From Paratinospora sagittata (taxonomy: Eukaryota; Streptophyta; Magnoliopsida; Ranunculales; Menispermaceae), in contig CM069611.1 in NCBI GenBank assembly GCA_035771175.1, positions 14,848,366-14,912,365 on the forward strand: 64,000 bases of DNA, in the 5' to 3' direction. A program made the translations under genes and the position numbers. A model generated the notes under the pieces. That model was not told the origin of the DNA, searched no databases, and saw only the letters and a program-made list of their open reading frames with translations. Positions 35,648-50,600 of the stretch are shown in pieces; within the stretch, counting starts at the first letter, position 1, and every line of letters starts with the position of its first letter.

Positions 35648-38600
35648 ATGCTCGCCAACAAAATGGCAGCAGCAGCCGTTCCCGGTTGCGGATTTCGACG
35701 CGTGACCTCTCGCCCATGGCTCCGAACACTCCGACCATCTTATTCATCTTCTTCGATCGAGAAGGACCCAGAAGAGTCTCAGCCGTCGGATTCTGGTTAT
35801 CGATCGAAATCGTACTTCCCGAAGAGAGGGCAGACGGTGGAGCTGGTGTGCGAGAGCTTAGCATTCAAAGGAAAGGGCGTGTGCAAGGTTTGCGATACTG
35901 GCTTCGTTCTCATGTGCGATCGAGCGCTCCCCGGCGAGCGCTTCCTTGGTCGCGTCACCCGCAAAAATAGAAATTACGCCGAGGTTGGTGTTGCTTTTAC
36001 TGTGTTGTAATTTGGTTTTTGTCGAGAGTTTGAGAGGAAAAATGAAGAGATTTTTTTTTTTTTTTTTTTGGGATGATTTAAGTACACTTGTTGGGGTCAA
36101 GTTGATTACTGGTCTTGTGTTAAAATTCGTGCAGAACTCGAGATTTTTTTTGTTTTATTTTTGTAACTTCAATAAATTTTGTTATTTTGATGGGACAATG
36201 AAATGCGACTTATTTGGCTAAGGGTCTGTTTGATAGCTGTGAAATTTTTTTTTGAGAAAATGTAGTTTTCTTGAGAAGTGATGTTGTTTGATTGTGCATG
36301 AGATTTTGTTTTTTTTACCATATTCATGTGATGCATGTGACAGAGCATGCTTCTCGAGGATCTAAGGTGGTTAACAGTATTGGTAGAAAACAATGCGACA
36401 GCTCAAGTGAAAGCCCACCTTCTCTATCTAGATAATCTGAAATACTGTTGAACCTTCAGTTTGTTGTTATGCTACTGTTATAACAGTTAGAGTAAGTTAG
36501 TTATGAGCCACACGTGTCATCTAGATATTGGTTGACAAGAAAACTGTTAGAGAAAAAGTTATGGTGGTTAGATCTGTAATTCTCTAGTATAAAAAGCAGA
36601 GCTCTGCAACTGTTTGAATTAATGAAAATACTGTTCTCCAAACCTCCATTGATGAGCTCTTTAAGCTCTTTGTTTTTTGTATCTTCCAAGAAAACAATTC
36701 TTGCTTGAATTGCAAGTTCTCACAATGCAAAGAGAATGGAAAATAATACTAAAAAAATTTCTCATGAGAAAATTATAGTTTCTCACCATTATTGGTGGGA
36801 AAAGAAGGGGGTTGAGAATTTTTTTCTTGAGAAAATGTTGGCAACTAAACAAAAAACTTTCTTTTTTTGAGTAAATCTTTTATTTTCTTGACTAAATAGT
36901 AAATTTTCTAACCAATCAAAAAGGGCCAAAGTAATTTTTTTTCTTAGTTGTCTAGTTGTACCAATACTATCTGCTCTTGCCTCTAAAATACCCAGAATCT
37001 TTTTTTTTTTTGGGTATAATATATGAATAGAAATGGGGTTTCCAAGTTTCAAACTAGGAAATGTGAATTGTAATTTTTTTCAATGGAATTTACTTATATA
37101 TATATAAGATCTAAGTCTATGGAGTTTACATATTTTTGTCTTGCAATATTTTCTATATTTTAGATTTGAGTGCATATCTGATCTAAGCTATTAATCTCTT
37201 TGAACGACCTTTTCTTCTCTTTTGTTAGTACTGATTTGTGTGTGAAGTTGTGTAGGTGAAGAAGATAAAGACACTTTCGCCACACTGGGACTATGTAAGT
37301 GCTCCATGTGAGCATGCTTCATATTGCGGAGGGTGTAAAACTCAGAGCTTAATGTATGAAGCTCAAGTTAAAGCAAAGGAGCAACAAGTTCACGAGTTGA
37401 TAACACATGTTGGGAGGTTTTTGGTTAAAGATCCAGAGTTTGTTGAAGTCATGAAGCCAATTGTTCCATGTGACATCCAATTTCATTACAGGAATAAGGT
37501 TGGTATAATTTATAAATAGACATATTAAATTTGCTTGTTGATTGTTATCTCATGCCCGTGGATCATTGCAGTTCATATTCATATATGACTTTGATTTTCC
37601 TAGTTTTGCAGATGGAGTTTTCATTTGGTCCTAAAAAGTGGTTACCAGAAGATAAAATGAATGGGGAGCAGAATGGTGCAAATGATTATGCATTGGGACT
37701 GCATGCTCCAGGATTTTTTGACAAGATCCTCAATATCGATAAATGTTTACTGCAAAATGAAGCTGCTAATAAGGTATGCCACTTTGTTTTCCTAACACAG
37801 GAGGAGCTAATCTGAAATTGTTATTTTCTTAGGTGCATCACAGGCTTTATGTAGTTAATCTTAGTCTTGGACACCATCGTTACAGATGTTCCTTTTTACC
37901 ATTTTGTTTTTTATCTGTTCTTCAATATTTGCAGAGTGAGATTTTATTCTGGAGTAGGACTGTAACTTGAGTGAATTGGGCATCATTTGGAGGCCTTAGG
38001 CTCCTCCCAACCTAATTGGAGCTTATTGTGGGGCACTAGATCTGCCTAAACCTTAAGATCTAAAATTTTGGTGCATCGCCTTGTGCTCTAGAATCTTATT
38101 TGAAGGCTTGTGGCTTCATTAGAGGTTGGGTTGAAGCTTTGGACTCAAGTTGTTTATGACCAGTTGCATGCTATGGACCAACATCAAATGATTCCCCACA
38201 AGGTGCCTGAAACTCTCAATTTTACAGCGGAAGTACATCCAGATTGTAAAAGTTTCATTCCATGGTGCCCAATTCCTACCTTTTGTTTGGTGCTATAATA
38301 TAATGGAAAAGTTCTCAGCCTAGTTACTTGCAGCTGCTGCAAGTTGCTTTTACTTTGTTATGAGGATTTGAAGTTTATAAGCTATCAATTTTGGATCAAG
38401 TTACATGAGTCAACACGATCAATCAAGTTACATTGAGGGTTTTTAACTTGGTAAAAATTTCTCTAAAGGAGGAGAAAACTTCTATGTTGGTGAAATTACA
38501 AACAAACAATGTTATCAACTAGGTGACTATTAAATACTTGGAATCAATTACCTAAGCGGTTAGGTAGCAAGGAGGTTTTTTGAAGGGTATTTTGAAATAC

Positions 38601-41600
38601 CCTACAACAAGGTGACTATTAATATTTATTGGTCTTGATACCTACAACTAAATATTACCAAGTTTATTGTTTAATTCATTCATTTATCCATTCATTCTAG
38701 ATATGACAAATTGACCAATCAAACTCATTCTTACATGCTGGAAATGTTTAGAGAAAGGAGGCAGGATCTGCCCCTTTTTCTGACCACTCGCAAGCATATT
38801 ATAAAGAATGGTTAACAAGTCAATCTGGAAGGGTTTAGGATAGGAGCGTCCTCTTGGCAGATGGCAATGCACATGTAAAAGAGAAGGTGATAAGGGATCC
38901 AATTGCTTGAGGCCTCTTGTGTCCTTAAACTTTTCTTTGGGACTCTTGTTAATCATCATTGTGTAAGAGATAGAACCCGATTAAGTCCTGATAGAGATAG
39001 AACCCGATTAAGTCCTGATCCACTTCCTCCGCCTAGGACCAAATTATTTGTTAGCCATGATGAAATTAAGAAAATCTCAGTCCACTCCTCTCTCTCTCCA
39101 AAAAAAAAGAAGAAGAAAGTCTCAGTTCACATGGTCATAAGCTTGAGTGAAGTCAGTCTTCAGAGAAGTCTTTTTTCTTTTACTTTTATAGTATTAATTT
39201 CCTTGTATGAACTCGAAACCATGCCACCATTTGCCTATCCTAGACAAACACCTAAGTTTTGGAAGACGGTAGACACCAACGCTTCTAGCAACAAGAACTT
39301 TATGTATCAACTTGTACAGGTTGTCGATCAAGCTTATTGGCGTAAAACCTACAATACTCTGGATTAACACCTTTGGGAATATGGTGTGAAAGCTACAATT
39401 TCCTTGGACTAGCACCTTTGGGAATAAGGCACATGTATGACAATGTTGATCACTCGATTCTTATGAAACTCCTAAACACCCTCATTGCTTCCTCCTTGAT
39501 TATCTCCCAACAAGACTGAAAGAATGTGATGACAAAACCATCTAGACACTGGCCTTAGACCCTTCTCAGTTGAAAATTGCCTTTTCACCTCATCTTCCTC
39601 AAAAGGACTCACTAGCCACTTTGCCTCTCTTGAGTTAATTGGAGTCCACTTCACCCCTTCAATGTTGTGTCATCTGTCATCCTTTGAGTACAACACAAAA
39701 CCCATGGTCTCCTAAACAATTTCCTTGTCTTCCTCAATAATGGTGGCATCCTTTTGCACAATTCTCAAGGTCATATTTTTTGCTTCGTCTAGCATTTAAC
39801 AATTTGTAAAAAACTTTATTGTTCGCATCCCCCGCTCAACCAATCAATCCTACAGTTTTGCTTCGCCATAAGCTCCTTCCTCAAAAGCGCCATTTCCAAC
39901 TCCCTCTTGGCCTCCCTATGACAACCATAATCATTAGGGTACCAATTTTCCCTATCATTGGATGCCAATTTCTCCTATCATTGGATTTTGTCCATAAGGA
40001 CCTAGAGCTCTGAAGGGAATCCTATTCTAGATCTTAGTCCTTTCCTTGATAGCCTTTAATTTTCTCTCAAGTCTGTAGCTTTCCCCTCCAACCCTCACCA
40101 AACCCTGGATTAGGCCATCACTACACTAATTTTCAGAAAAAATAAAGGTGCTGCAACCAAATAATCTCAAATTTAAATGTCAAGGCCCCCTGTTGTGGGG
40201 CATGGACGACGAAGTTGTGTAATTAGGGAACACCAGATTCACATAGAGTGAGATTGGCGGAGATGGAAGAGTGGAAACATCAGAGAAGGTAACATCAGAA
40301 GTGAAAACATTCATGGAAAAGTCATAATAACTCCAGTTGGTGATAAACAATGATTAGCTTTTTGGCATGGTTTGGGTATGCTGGCTAAGGTTTCTAAAAG
40401 AGTGATAAAAAGTGAAGTTGTGTATGTGCAATTATCACAAGTTGTGGTTCTAGATAACAGTAATTGGAGTAGGATCATTTCAGCTTCATACAGGCATTAG
40501 AAATAAGTCCTTCTTTCATTCCAATGCAAGTCTGTAAAATCATTTGCTTTTACTATGCAGTAACCAGAAATTTTCTGATTCTCTCTCTCATTTTCTAGGC
40601 TTAATTCGGCACTTAATTATTTAACTCTAAAGCTTTTTAGCTACTGAAGCACTAGTTTTTGTACTTTCCGACAAAGGATATTGTGGAGGCCCTTTCTATT
40701 TCGGGGGGCACTTGAGTCAGCCGCCGGCACCTGGCTGCATCTTGATCCCCATCCAATTTTTGAGCCAATTGATTTTATTGGCGTTTGATTAAAAATAGAA
40801 CAATAGTTTTGACTTTTGAAGGCAAACTATGGTTGTTGATGTGCAAAATTTAAACATTTACTTTTATGCAATCTGAGTATCACTAAGATGATTAGTTGAT
40901 TTTTATGAGGAGTTAGGCATAGACATGTTCCATTGTTGTAGCTTTCTTTAGGTTTTATTCTTTATTTTTAATTTTATTTTTTGCAATTGGCATTTTGTAC
41001 TTCTCCCTGCTTTGTTTTTTTTTTTTTGGTATGTAAAGACACTTCCCTAAAAGCTGACAAAAGAAACATACATGAGAAGCCAAATGCAAGGGATCAAAAA
41101 AGTTGTCATTCGACTCTAATTCTTGATGTTCAAGCTTGGCGTTTCTTGTAGTTTGTTGGGGGGGGGGGGGGGGGATGGAAATCTTCATTTTGAGAAAGTT
41201 GTTTCAACCTCCTCCTTTTTAATTGAAAACTTCTGGACTTTCTTGGCATCCAAAGGAACCACCTAATGGCAAAATGGGTGGCCATGCAAAGAAGACATTA
41301 GCCAACAGGGAAAAAAAAACCCATCTTGCATAGAGTCCAAACCTCTTAAATCTAATTTTGGGGTTTTCCTAGCATCATCCATAGCATTCCATGCACAGAT
41401 GAAATGTTCCTAATTGTTCTTGCGATTAAGTAGGCACGAGGAAAGAGAACGCTCCCCCTTAGGCCTTAGCCCTTTTGCACTGGTGGTATCTATTGGGGAT
41501 TATCATGCTTTATATGATATAACCAAGATTGAGCATTATAGTGGTGCTTCCCAAACTGCTTCCCTCATGATGCATTAAAATTTGTAGGGGATGCACTTGA

Positions 41601-44600
41601 TCTGCATCAAATTGGCAGGGAAATTCTCTTGGAGCATTCCTTTCATTCCTTTGATTGATCCTTTTTTGATTGTAGTAGAAACTTCGTTTGAGTTGGCTAT
41701 CTCTTAGATTTTTATAATATTTTGACTTCAATAAGTTTTCTTAAAATAATGAATTCCTTTTTGTTGTGGAGGAGCAGAATTAGGATTTATTTCCTTTAAG
41801 GAAAAATGATAATTTTAGTAGTTGTTTTATTTAGCAGTTACTAAAATTGTAATTATTGCTATATGTGTGCATAGCCCTGTATGTCTATATATATGGTGTC
41901 CCTCCATTAAGGCATTATCAAGAATAAGAAATACTCTTCTCTCTTCTCCTGTGGACGTAGGCCATAGAGCCGAACCACGTTATATTTTGGTGTTTTATTT
42001 TGTTTATTTTACAACATGGTATCAGAGCTTTAGGTTCGTATAACTAGGAATACTTTTTCTGGCCTTCATCACCGAAATCTTCTATGTCGGCCTTCATCGC
42101 TGAATCTTTGTGGTCGGCCTTCATCGCCGTTGCTGTGTCCGACTTACATCATCTTGTCGGAACCCTCTGTTTCCTACGACACTGCTGCACACCATCAGCG
42201 CCATCGACTGGTTTGTGCGACTGTTCAACACCATCAATTGGTTCGTGCGACTGGTTCGTGCTACCCATTTCTCTGGTTCGTGATCGTGGCATCATCCTTG
42301 TCGTTCGTGCTGCTCGAAGAAACCCTGATCGTCATCGTCATCGTCGTTGTCGTTGTCGCTGTCGCTGCCGCTGCCACTGCCACGGGTTCATCATCATCGC
42401 CATCAACACTGTCGCACATCTCCGTCATCGCTAGTTCATCACCATTGCTGGTTCTCCGTCCCCCGTCTCTCTCTCTAGTTCATCTCCTCTCTCTGCTGAG
42501 CATCTCTGCTAGTTCGTCATCTCTCTCCCTGTTTGGTTCGTCGTCTCTCTCTCTTTTCCCCTTCTTCTTCTCTTTTTCGTCTTCGTCGTCTGCAACTCTC
42601 TCTCTCTCCTTCTTTCTTCTTTCTTTTTTCTTTTTCTTGTAAACCTTTAAAAAAAAAGAAAAAAAAGGAAACAATAGAATGTCAATTACTTCAGAAATTG
42701 TGCAGACTGACGAAGTAGTTGACAAAACGGAGAAAGGGGAACTACCAAACATTCAAGCAGCGTACAGATTTAATAGAAATAATTACTTGAGGTGGTCTCA
42801 GCTGGTGTTTACCTTTTTAAAGGGCAAAGGAAAATTGAGTCATCTTTTGGGCACTGGACCTACACCTGAAGATCTTAAGTTTATAGCGTGGGATAACGAA
42901 GATGCTTCTATAATGGCGTGGCTATGGAATTCAATGACGCCAAATATTAGTGATACATGCATATTTCTGACTACCGCCAAAGACATTTGGGATGGCGTTC
43001 ATCAGACATACTCTAAGGCCCATGATGCAGCCCAAATGTATGAAGATCAAAGTGAAAGTTGGAACAACAAAATAAGGCAACATGACGGTCACCGAATATG
43101 CCAATGTATTGAAGAATCTCTGGCAGAAACTTGACCATTATAGGTGTATTGAGACTAACTGTTCTGCAGATGCTGTAGTTTTAAAGAACTATATTGAGAA
43201 GGATCGTGTCTATGACTTCTTGGCTGGACTCAATTTAGAGTTTGATCAAGTCGGAGTTCAGACTCTCAGCAAAGAGTTGCCAACTCTAAATGAGACTATC
43301 TCTGTTATCCGAACTGAAGAAAGCAGAACAAGTGTTATGCTCACACCTCAGAAGATGGAACGCTCAGCTATGGTTGCCAATTGGGGAAATGATCAGAAGA
43401 CACACACTACGCGCGTTGAATCATCAAAGGTCCCAAATCGAGACAATAGGGACAATCTATGGTGTACTTATTGTCAGAAGGCTAGACATACCAGGGAGAA
43501 GTGTTGGAAAATTCATGGAAACCCTTCAACTTCTAGTAAAGAATGGGGATACAAAGGAGGACAACAGAAGACTAGTGGACAAGCACATCTGTCTACTGAA
43601 CAAATAGTTACAAACTCCCCGGTCCCAGTAGGATTCAACCACGACGACATTGAAAGGTTGAAATCTTTGCTTGGCATACTGGACAAACCCTCAGGTACCT
43701 GCTTCAAATTTTGTCTCTCGTTCTCATTGTTTCCTGTCATGATGACGTCATCAACATACACTAATAGAGTTGTAACTCCCTCTGAAGCTAAATGCTTAAT
43801 AAAGAGAGTGTGATCTCCTTAGCTTTGTCTATATCCCATATTTGTCATTACTTTGGCAAACCAACCAAACCATGCCCTCGGGGACTGTTTAAGTCCATAT
43901 AGGGCCTTTTTCAATTTACACACTTTATCAGTGGTGTCAAATCCTGGAGGCACTTCCATATAGATTTCTTCTTCTAAATCCCCATGTAAAAATGCATTCT
44001 TTACATCAAATTGTTGCAGATCCCAGTCATAATTAGCTGCCAATGACAAAAGAAGTCTCACAGTATTCATTTTTGCAACCGGAGCAAATGTCTCTTGATA
44101 GTCCACACCATATGTCTGAGTATATCCTTTGGTTACTAATCTTGCCTTGTAGCACTCTAGGAACCCATCTGTTTTGTATTTTACTGTATAAACCCATTTG
44201 CATCCCACAGGTTTCTTTCTTGCAGACAAGTCTACCAACTCCCATGTTTTATTTTTCTCCAGGGCTTCTATTTCCACATTCATAGCTTGTTTCCAATTTG
44301 TATTAGATAAAGCCTCGGATAATGATGTAGGAGTCTAGATATTGTTCGGGCTGGTAAGGAAACTCTTATGGGTTGGTGAGAACTTCCCAAAAGATACAAC
44401 ATGAGATAGTGGATACAAGGGATGTTTAGTGCATTCCCTTGTTCCCTTTCTAATGGCAATGGAAAGATCACTGTCAGGTTTAGAGGCTAAAAGATCATTG
44501 TTAGTTTCAGGAACTAATGAAATTTGTAAGGAGGGTTCAGGATTTGTTACCTCTTTTTCAGGGATTGGTTCAGATTCTTGAACTTGCATCGGTTCAGGAG

Positions 44601-47600
44601 CTGCAACTTTCTTCCTTGAGTACATTTGTCCAGTCATCCGATCCTTAAGTTCATCATTAAGTACAGAGGGTGTAGGAGATTCGAGTTTGGTTTGTTGGAG
44701 GTTAAAAGGGTCAAAAAGATCAAAAGGGTTATCAAGGGAGTTTCGATCTTTATCAAGGGAGTTCTGATCCTTATCTTCCATGATGACACTCTCCCCCAGA
44801 AGAGGAGGAGCTGAAAAATAGGGCTCAGGTTCACAGAAAGTGACATCGGCAGAGACAAAAAATTTCTTTGATGGCGGATGATAACATTTATATCCCTTTT
44901 GAGTGGAAGAGTATCCGACAAAAGCACACTTGAGAGCTTTGGGGTCCAACTTCCCCCTGTTGGGTTGGTGAATATGGACAAATGATACACACCCAAATAT
45001 CTTACATATAAGATTATTGGAGATTTTGAGCTTAGGGTAAAATTGATAGAGCTTTTCCATAGGACTTTTGAAACCAAGGGTCCGGGATGGTATGCGGTTA
45101 ATAAGGTGTGTTGCAGTAAGGACAGCTTCCCCCCAATTGGACTTAGGCATATTATTCTGAAATAAAAAGGCTCGGGTTGTATCAAGCAGGTGGCCATTTT
45201 TTCTTTCAACAACTCCATTTTGTTGTGGGGTGTGAACACAGGATGATTCATGAAGGATCCCCTCACTTTAGAAGTAATTGGTCAATGTTTGATTAAAATA
45301 GTCCCTTGCATTGCCAGATCGAAATCTCTTGATTTTTGCACCAAACTGGGTGCATATCATGTTATGGAAGCTAGGAAGAACAAAGCTCACATCGGATTTT
45401 TGTTTCAGTCAGAATATCCACGAGACTCTAGTAAAGTCATCAATGAAGGACACAAACCATCGCACTCCCGAAACATTAGGTATTGGAGAGGGACTCCAAA
45501 TATCACTATGAATGAGATCAAAAGGATCTGAATTCTTTCATTACTAAGTGGAAAAGATATACGCTTGTGTTTTGCTAGTTCATACTCTTCATAATGAAAA
45601 TCTTCAACATTGAGAGACTTAAACAAAAAAGGAAACATGATTTTAAGGGTTCGAAAAGAAGGATGGCCAAGGCAGCGATGATGAAGCCATAACTTTTCTT
45701 TATTGAAAAACGTGTGCTCGGAGAGAAATGAAGTGTTACTCGTGATAGGATGTACTGGTGTCTCAAGGTAATACAGTCCGCCCTGTTCCTTAACACGTCC
45801 AATCATCGTCCTCAAGTCTTGGTCCTGAAATGCACAGTAAGTAGGGAAGGAGGTTACATTATAACTCAGATCATGGGTCAGTTTTTGAATAGAGATAAGA
45901 ATAGTAGATAGTTTAGGAACATGAAGAACATTTCTGAGTGTAAGGGTGGGGCTGATGTAAACATCACCTATACCAGCAACTGTGGTTAAGGATCCATCAG
46001 CTGTGGCTATTTTCCGACTACTAGGACAGGGGTTGGAGGTATGAAATATATTAGATGAATTGGTCCATGTGATCAATAGCACCAGAATCTATAACCCAAG
46101 AGTTAGCAAAAGACTTATCCGAGACGTTAAATCCAATAGAAATAGGAAAGTTACCTAGATGTGCCAATGTTGGCTGAGGAATTTGAGATCAAGGAACTAG
46201 GGAGATTGTAATACTTTCTAGGGATTGAAGTGACACACTCTAAATAGGGAATCTTTATTCCTCAACAGAAGTACATTACAGATCTTCTTAAAGAAATAAG
46301 GAAACTAGCATGCAAACCAATGAATACTCCTATTGATCTTATTCACAATCTTGGAGAAGCTGAAGAAGAGCTGACTGTTAATAAGGAGATGTATCAAAGA
46401 CTAGTAAGGAGACTCATCTATCTCTCTCACACAAGACCTGATATTGCATGTGCAGTAAGTGTAATAAGTCAGTTTATGCACAATCCTAAAGATATTCATT
46501 TGCAAGCAGTTATTCGCGTTTTACAGTATCTTAAAGGGACTCCAGGACAATGTATCTTATTTAAACGACACATAAGAGTGGTCCTTGAAGCATATACTGA
46601 TTCAGACTATGCTGGTTCAGTAGTTGACATAAGATCAACTACTGGATATTGTACGTTTCTTGATGGGAATTTGGTGACATGGCGAAGTAAAAAGCAGAAT
46701 GTAGTGGCCAAATCTAGTGCTGAAGCAAAATTCTGAGCAATGGCACAAGGAGTTTGTGAGCTATTATGGTTGCAGATAATTTTGACAGATTTGAAGATAC
46801 TACAATGGGATGACCTTATGAGACTTTATTGTGACAATAAATCTGCAATTAGCATCGCTCATAACCCAGTTCAACATGATCGAACCAAGCATATAGAAAT
46901 TGATAGACACTTCATTAAAGAGAAGCTTGGTAGTGGGTTGATCTGTACTCCATATGTGTCTACCAATAATCAGCTCGCCGATGTGCTCACTAAAGGGTTA
47001 AACCATACTACATTTCAAGCAAGTGTGTCCAAGCTGGTAGTGGTAAACCTTTATTCTCCAGCTTGAGGGAGAGTGTTGTGAAGAAGAGCAGAATCTGTGG
47101 GATTTATTTCCTTTAAGGAAAAATGATAATTTTAGTAATTGTTTTACTTAGCAGTTACTAAAATTGCAATTATTGCTATATGTGTGCATAGCCCTGTATG
47201 CCTATATATATGGTGTCCCTCCATTAAGACATTATCAAGAATAAGAAATACTCTTCTCTCTTCTTCCGTGGACGTAGGCCATAGAGCCGAACCACGTTAT
47301 ATTTTGGTGTTTTTATTTTGTTTATTTTACAACACTTTTTTTTTTTGACAAGAAACTAGATATTCACATATATAAATATAATAAGAGATTAGATGACACA
47401 CCAACACACCTTGAGGAGGACAAGACATTCTCCTGAAATGCTTTACAAACAAGCTAAAAGAGTACCACAATCTCTCAACCACTCACTAAACCAGTACCAT
47501 TAGACAACTTACTGACACTAACCCAAAGAGAATCTTATTATGTTAAAAGGAGAATGTGATTTCAAAGTGAAGGTGACAGCTCCTATTTACACCTACTGGT

Positions 47601-50600
47601 TGTTGGTCTCTCCAAATGATAATTTCATGAGCTTGGCACAAAACTAATTCTCAATCATTGAAGCCATTCATGTTCAGTTGAGAAGATGCAAAACATTGGT
47701 TCGGGAGCAAATGAGCAAGCTTAACACATAACAATACTATCATTGATTCAAATGTGAAGTGGAACTTTTCTTTTTCTTTTCTCGCATTTGGATTCAGCCT
47801 TTAAATGATGCACACTTCTCTTCATTAACTTTTTGTAGTTATCTTAATGCTCTGCATCTTGAGACGATCTATCTCTGTCTATATCCTAGTAGTGATTGTT
47901 CATATTTAAGGATGTGGATGTTTCTCTTTATGCAATTCTCTATGAGGTTCATTTAGATAATATGAATTACTTTTCTAATTTATAGGTTCTTGCTATTATT
48001 CAAGGCTGTTGGAGAGATCCAGCATTTGGTCTTTCACCATATAATTGTCACTCTCATGTTGGATTTCTTAAGCATCTAATGCTAAGAACTGGCAGGTATG
48101 TAAATTGTTATCTACCATCTAATGATTTCATTTAGGTTTGCTTTTATCATCACTTATTATTAGTTCCTCGATGAAAGGGATTGATATCCATTCCGTCTGC
48201 TACTTCAATCTTGTATAGTAGCGATCTAAACATGTCATTAGTGTTACTGTGTTAGATACTCAAGCCATTGCCTTTTTGATAATAACGACAAAGAAAAAAG
48301 TATGAGAATACAACAAAGCTTTCCCAAATTCTCATCTAATTATTAAGATTTTCTAAAGTCACAAGGACACTTCTTTTTCTAAGAACATTTTTGGTGAGCA
48401 CCGAGTTATTCCTTTGGATTAGAAATAACTAAACACTATCAAGTTTGCATAAGTGGTGAATCTACTACTTCATGTGTTAGACATTGACAGAGGTATTGAG
48501 GCTGAGGCAAAAATTGACTTGGACTGATGCTCAATTCATTAATGGATAATGTGGTTCTAGAGTTTAACAGCAACAAGATTTTTGTGGACAACGCGAAATA
48601 ACTATGCTAAGACTTTACATGGCTGGTATTGTTATTGTATGTGCTTAGGTGCATGATGATATATGTAGTTATGCTCATAAAGTCACTCGCATATTTTTAG
48701 GAAGCATATATTATGGTTAAAAGAGATATCTGTACCTAAATGGAACAGAGTGTCGATGAGCTACTTGTTAGGAATTGAGGAGAAGTGTTAACTTGAATAT
48801 CTGAATCCATATTGCTTCTTTAACTCCTATGGTCATATTCCTATAACTCTATTTATTGCATGCTTGTGCATGCTTTTATGACATGAAATTCCTTGTTCAG
48901 TCTTTTCAATAACATTGATTGTTGGCTTTCCTTGCTTAGTTCTCGAGTCCCTCATTGTAGTGCCTTCTAATGTATATCATGTTAAGTTGGGTGTGGCATA
49001 GAAAATAATATGAAGAGTTTGACTTCCAATAGAACTCTTAGCAAAATTCATAATAAAATAAAACAAGTAGAATCCCCGTCCTACTCAAATAAATCAATTA
49101 GAATCGTAACAAAAATAAACACTAGTGCGTAGAGTCCTACTAAATTTAAATAATTAGAATTTTAATGGAATCAACAAGACAACAGCTCAAAATCCTACTA
49201 AATTATATATCTACTTACTAATCCTCATCATTCTCACTGGCCTGAAGAATTTGACTCTAACGGGTCAAAATGATGGTATTATGCCAAAATCAATCAATAT
49301 GGTTTAAATGCAAGTTGTTTAACTTATCTATCCCCAATACAAACACTTGGGTTCCTTCATTTTAATCCTATGGCTTTCATTAAATGTTCAAGTGAGCAAG
49401 TGAAACCCTAAGTGTGCATGTGATTTTTATTATGCAAGCCTCAAGCCCAAGCCCAATTGAGCCCACCATTGGTGCATAATTACCATTTTACCACTAGTCT
49501 CTCCAATTCCTTACAAAATCAACAATTAACCAAAATTAAAAATTCTCAATTTTAAACATGAAATTAAGCTCAATTAATCTCAAAATATGAAATAAATGAT
49601 GTGTAAATCCTTAACACACAGCCTATAAATTCAAATGGAAACTTTTAGTGATTGGCTCAAAGGCTAGCACCATGTTGTAGCTGTGGTTTTAGTTTGGCAG
49701 GAGGGTTGGTCTGGTTTTGAGGGGTTCTTGTTTGCTAGGATGTTTTGGTTGGACCTCATCTCTTGGATGAGCTCCTATTTGGTTGTAGTTTGCTTTTTCT
49801 TTAGTAAATTTTTGTTTTTTCTCAAAAAATAAAAATAAAAATACTTCTTTCTTTTTCACGAAGGAAAAGCTTTGTGTAGCAAGGACGATTGCTCATTTAT
49901 CCAAATTTGAATATGACAGCTTATAGGATTAGTAGTATGCATTGTTTTTCACGATTTATTAGCTAACTTTCATTGTCTAATATTAGTATAAAGTTTTAAA
50001 GTTTGCATGCATTTACAACATAATTTGTTGTGGATGCATGCAACATTAGCCTATAGAAAAACAAATAAGGAAATTATTGGTAATAAGAAAATTTACAAGA
50101 ACAGAGGTGGGTAAAAAAATTGTGTTTTAGAGATATAGCTACACAACTATTGCTATCATTGCACTGGGTAGATTAGATGTTAAAAGCAAGAATTATCTAG
50201 GTATCTTGAAATATGATGTAATTTTGGTTTCTCTTGCAGAGATGTCAAGACTGGTTTGACTGAGCTCATGGTTAATTTTGTGACGTCATCTTACAAGCCA
50301 GAGCTGCTAGAGCCTCTTGTTAAAAAGATTTCAACTATTCCCGAAGTGGTTTGTATTTTTGATCTTCCATCTTTATTTTTTAGTCTCTAAGGTGGTTCAT
50401 GATCGTTTCTTTTTATTCAGAAATTTTTTACAAATTATCATATTTCTTAGCTATTATTAACGATGATTCATTGAGGGACTTCAATGAGAAATCATCATCT
50501 AAATGGTTAATACCAACTCTATTGTATAGTAGATGCATAGACCTTTTGAATTTGAACCATTTTCCTTTGTGTTTCTCCTTTATTTACTATGGTTATTGTT

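Larger units (their letters stand above)
41762..47334 (+). mobile_element. Ty1-copia retrotransposon with internal inversion (Copia-1)
   Basis: Bounded by LTRs 41762-42016 and 47074-47334 and flanked by the 5-bp direct repeat CTTTT (41757-41761 and 47335-47339). A primer-binding site 'TGGTATCAGAGC' starts at 42017. Gag and the 3' RT/RNase H are on the + strand, but the segment 43702-46167 (protease, integrase and most of RT) is on the - strand. The LTRs differ by about eight or more substitutions plus indels, so it is older than the related copy at 50.6 kb. Several stops and a frameshift make it inactive. It sits in intron 3 of the methyltransferase gene, in sense. Confidence 0.9.

Noticed and set aside
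35632..35970. Alternative frame overlapping methyltransferase exon 1
   Set aside because: The other frame has the TRAM domain and a correct donor in phase; this one is a shadow.
42084..42642. Two overlapping open frames of 116 and 170 codons
   Set aside because: They are low-complexity (TCG, CTCT and similar repeats) and lie in the untranslated leader of Copia-1 between primer site and gag.
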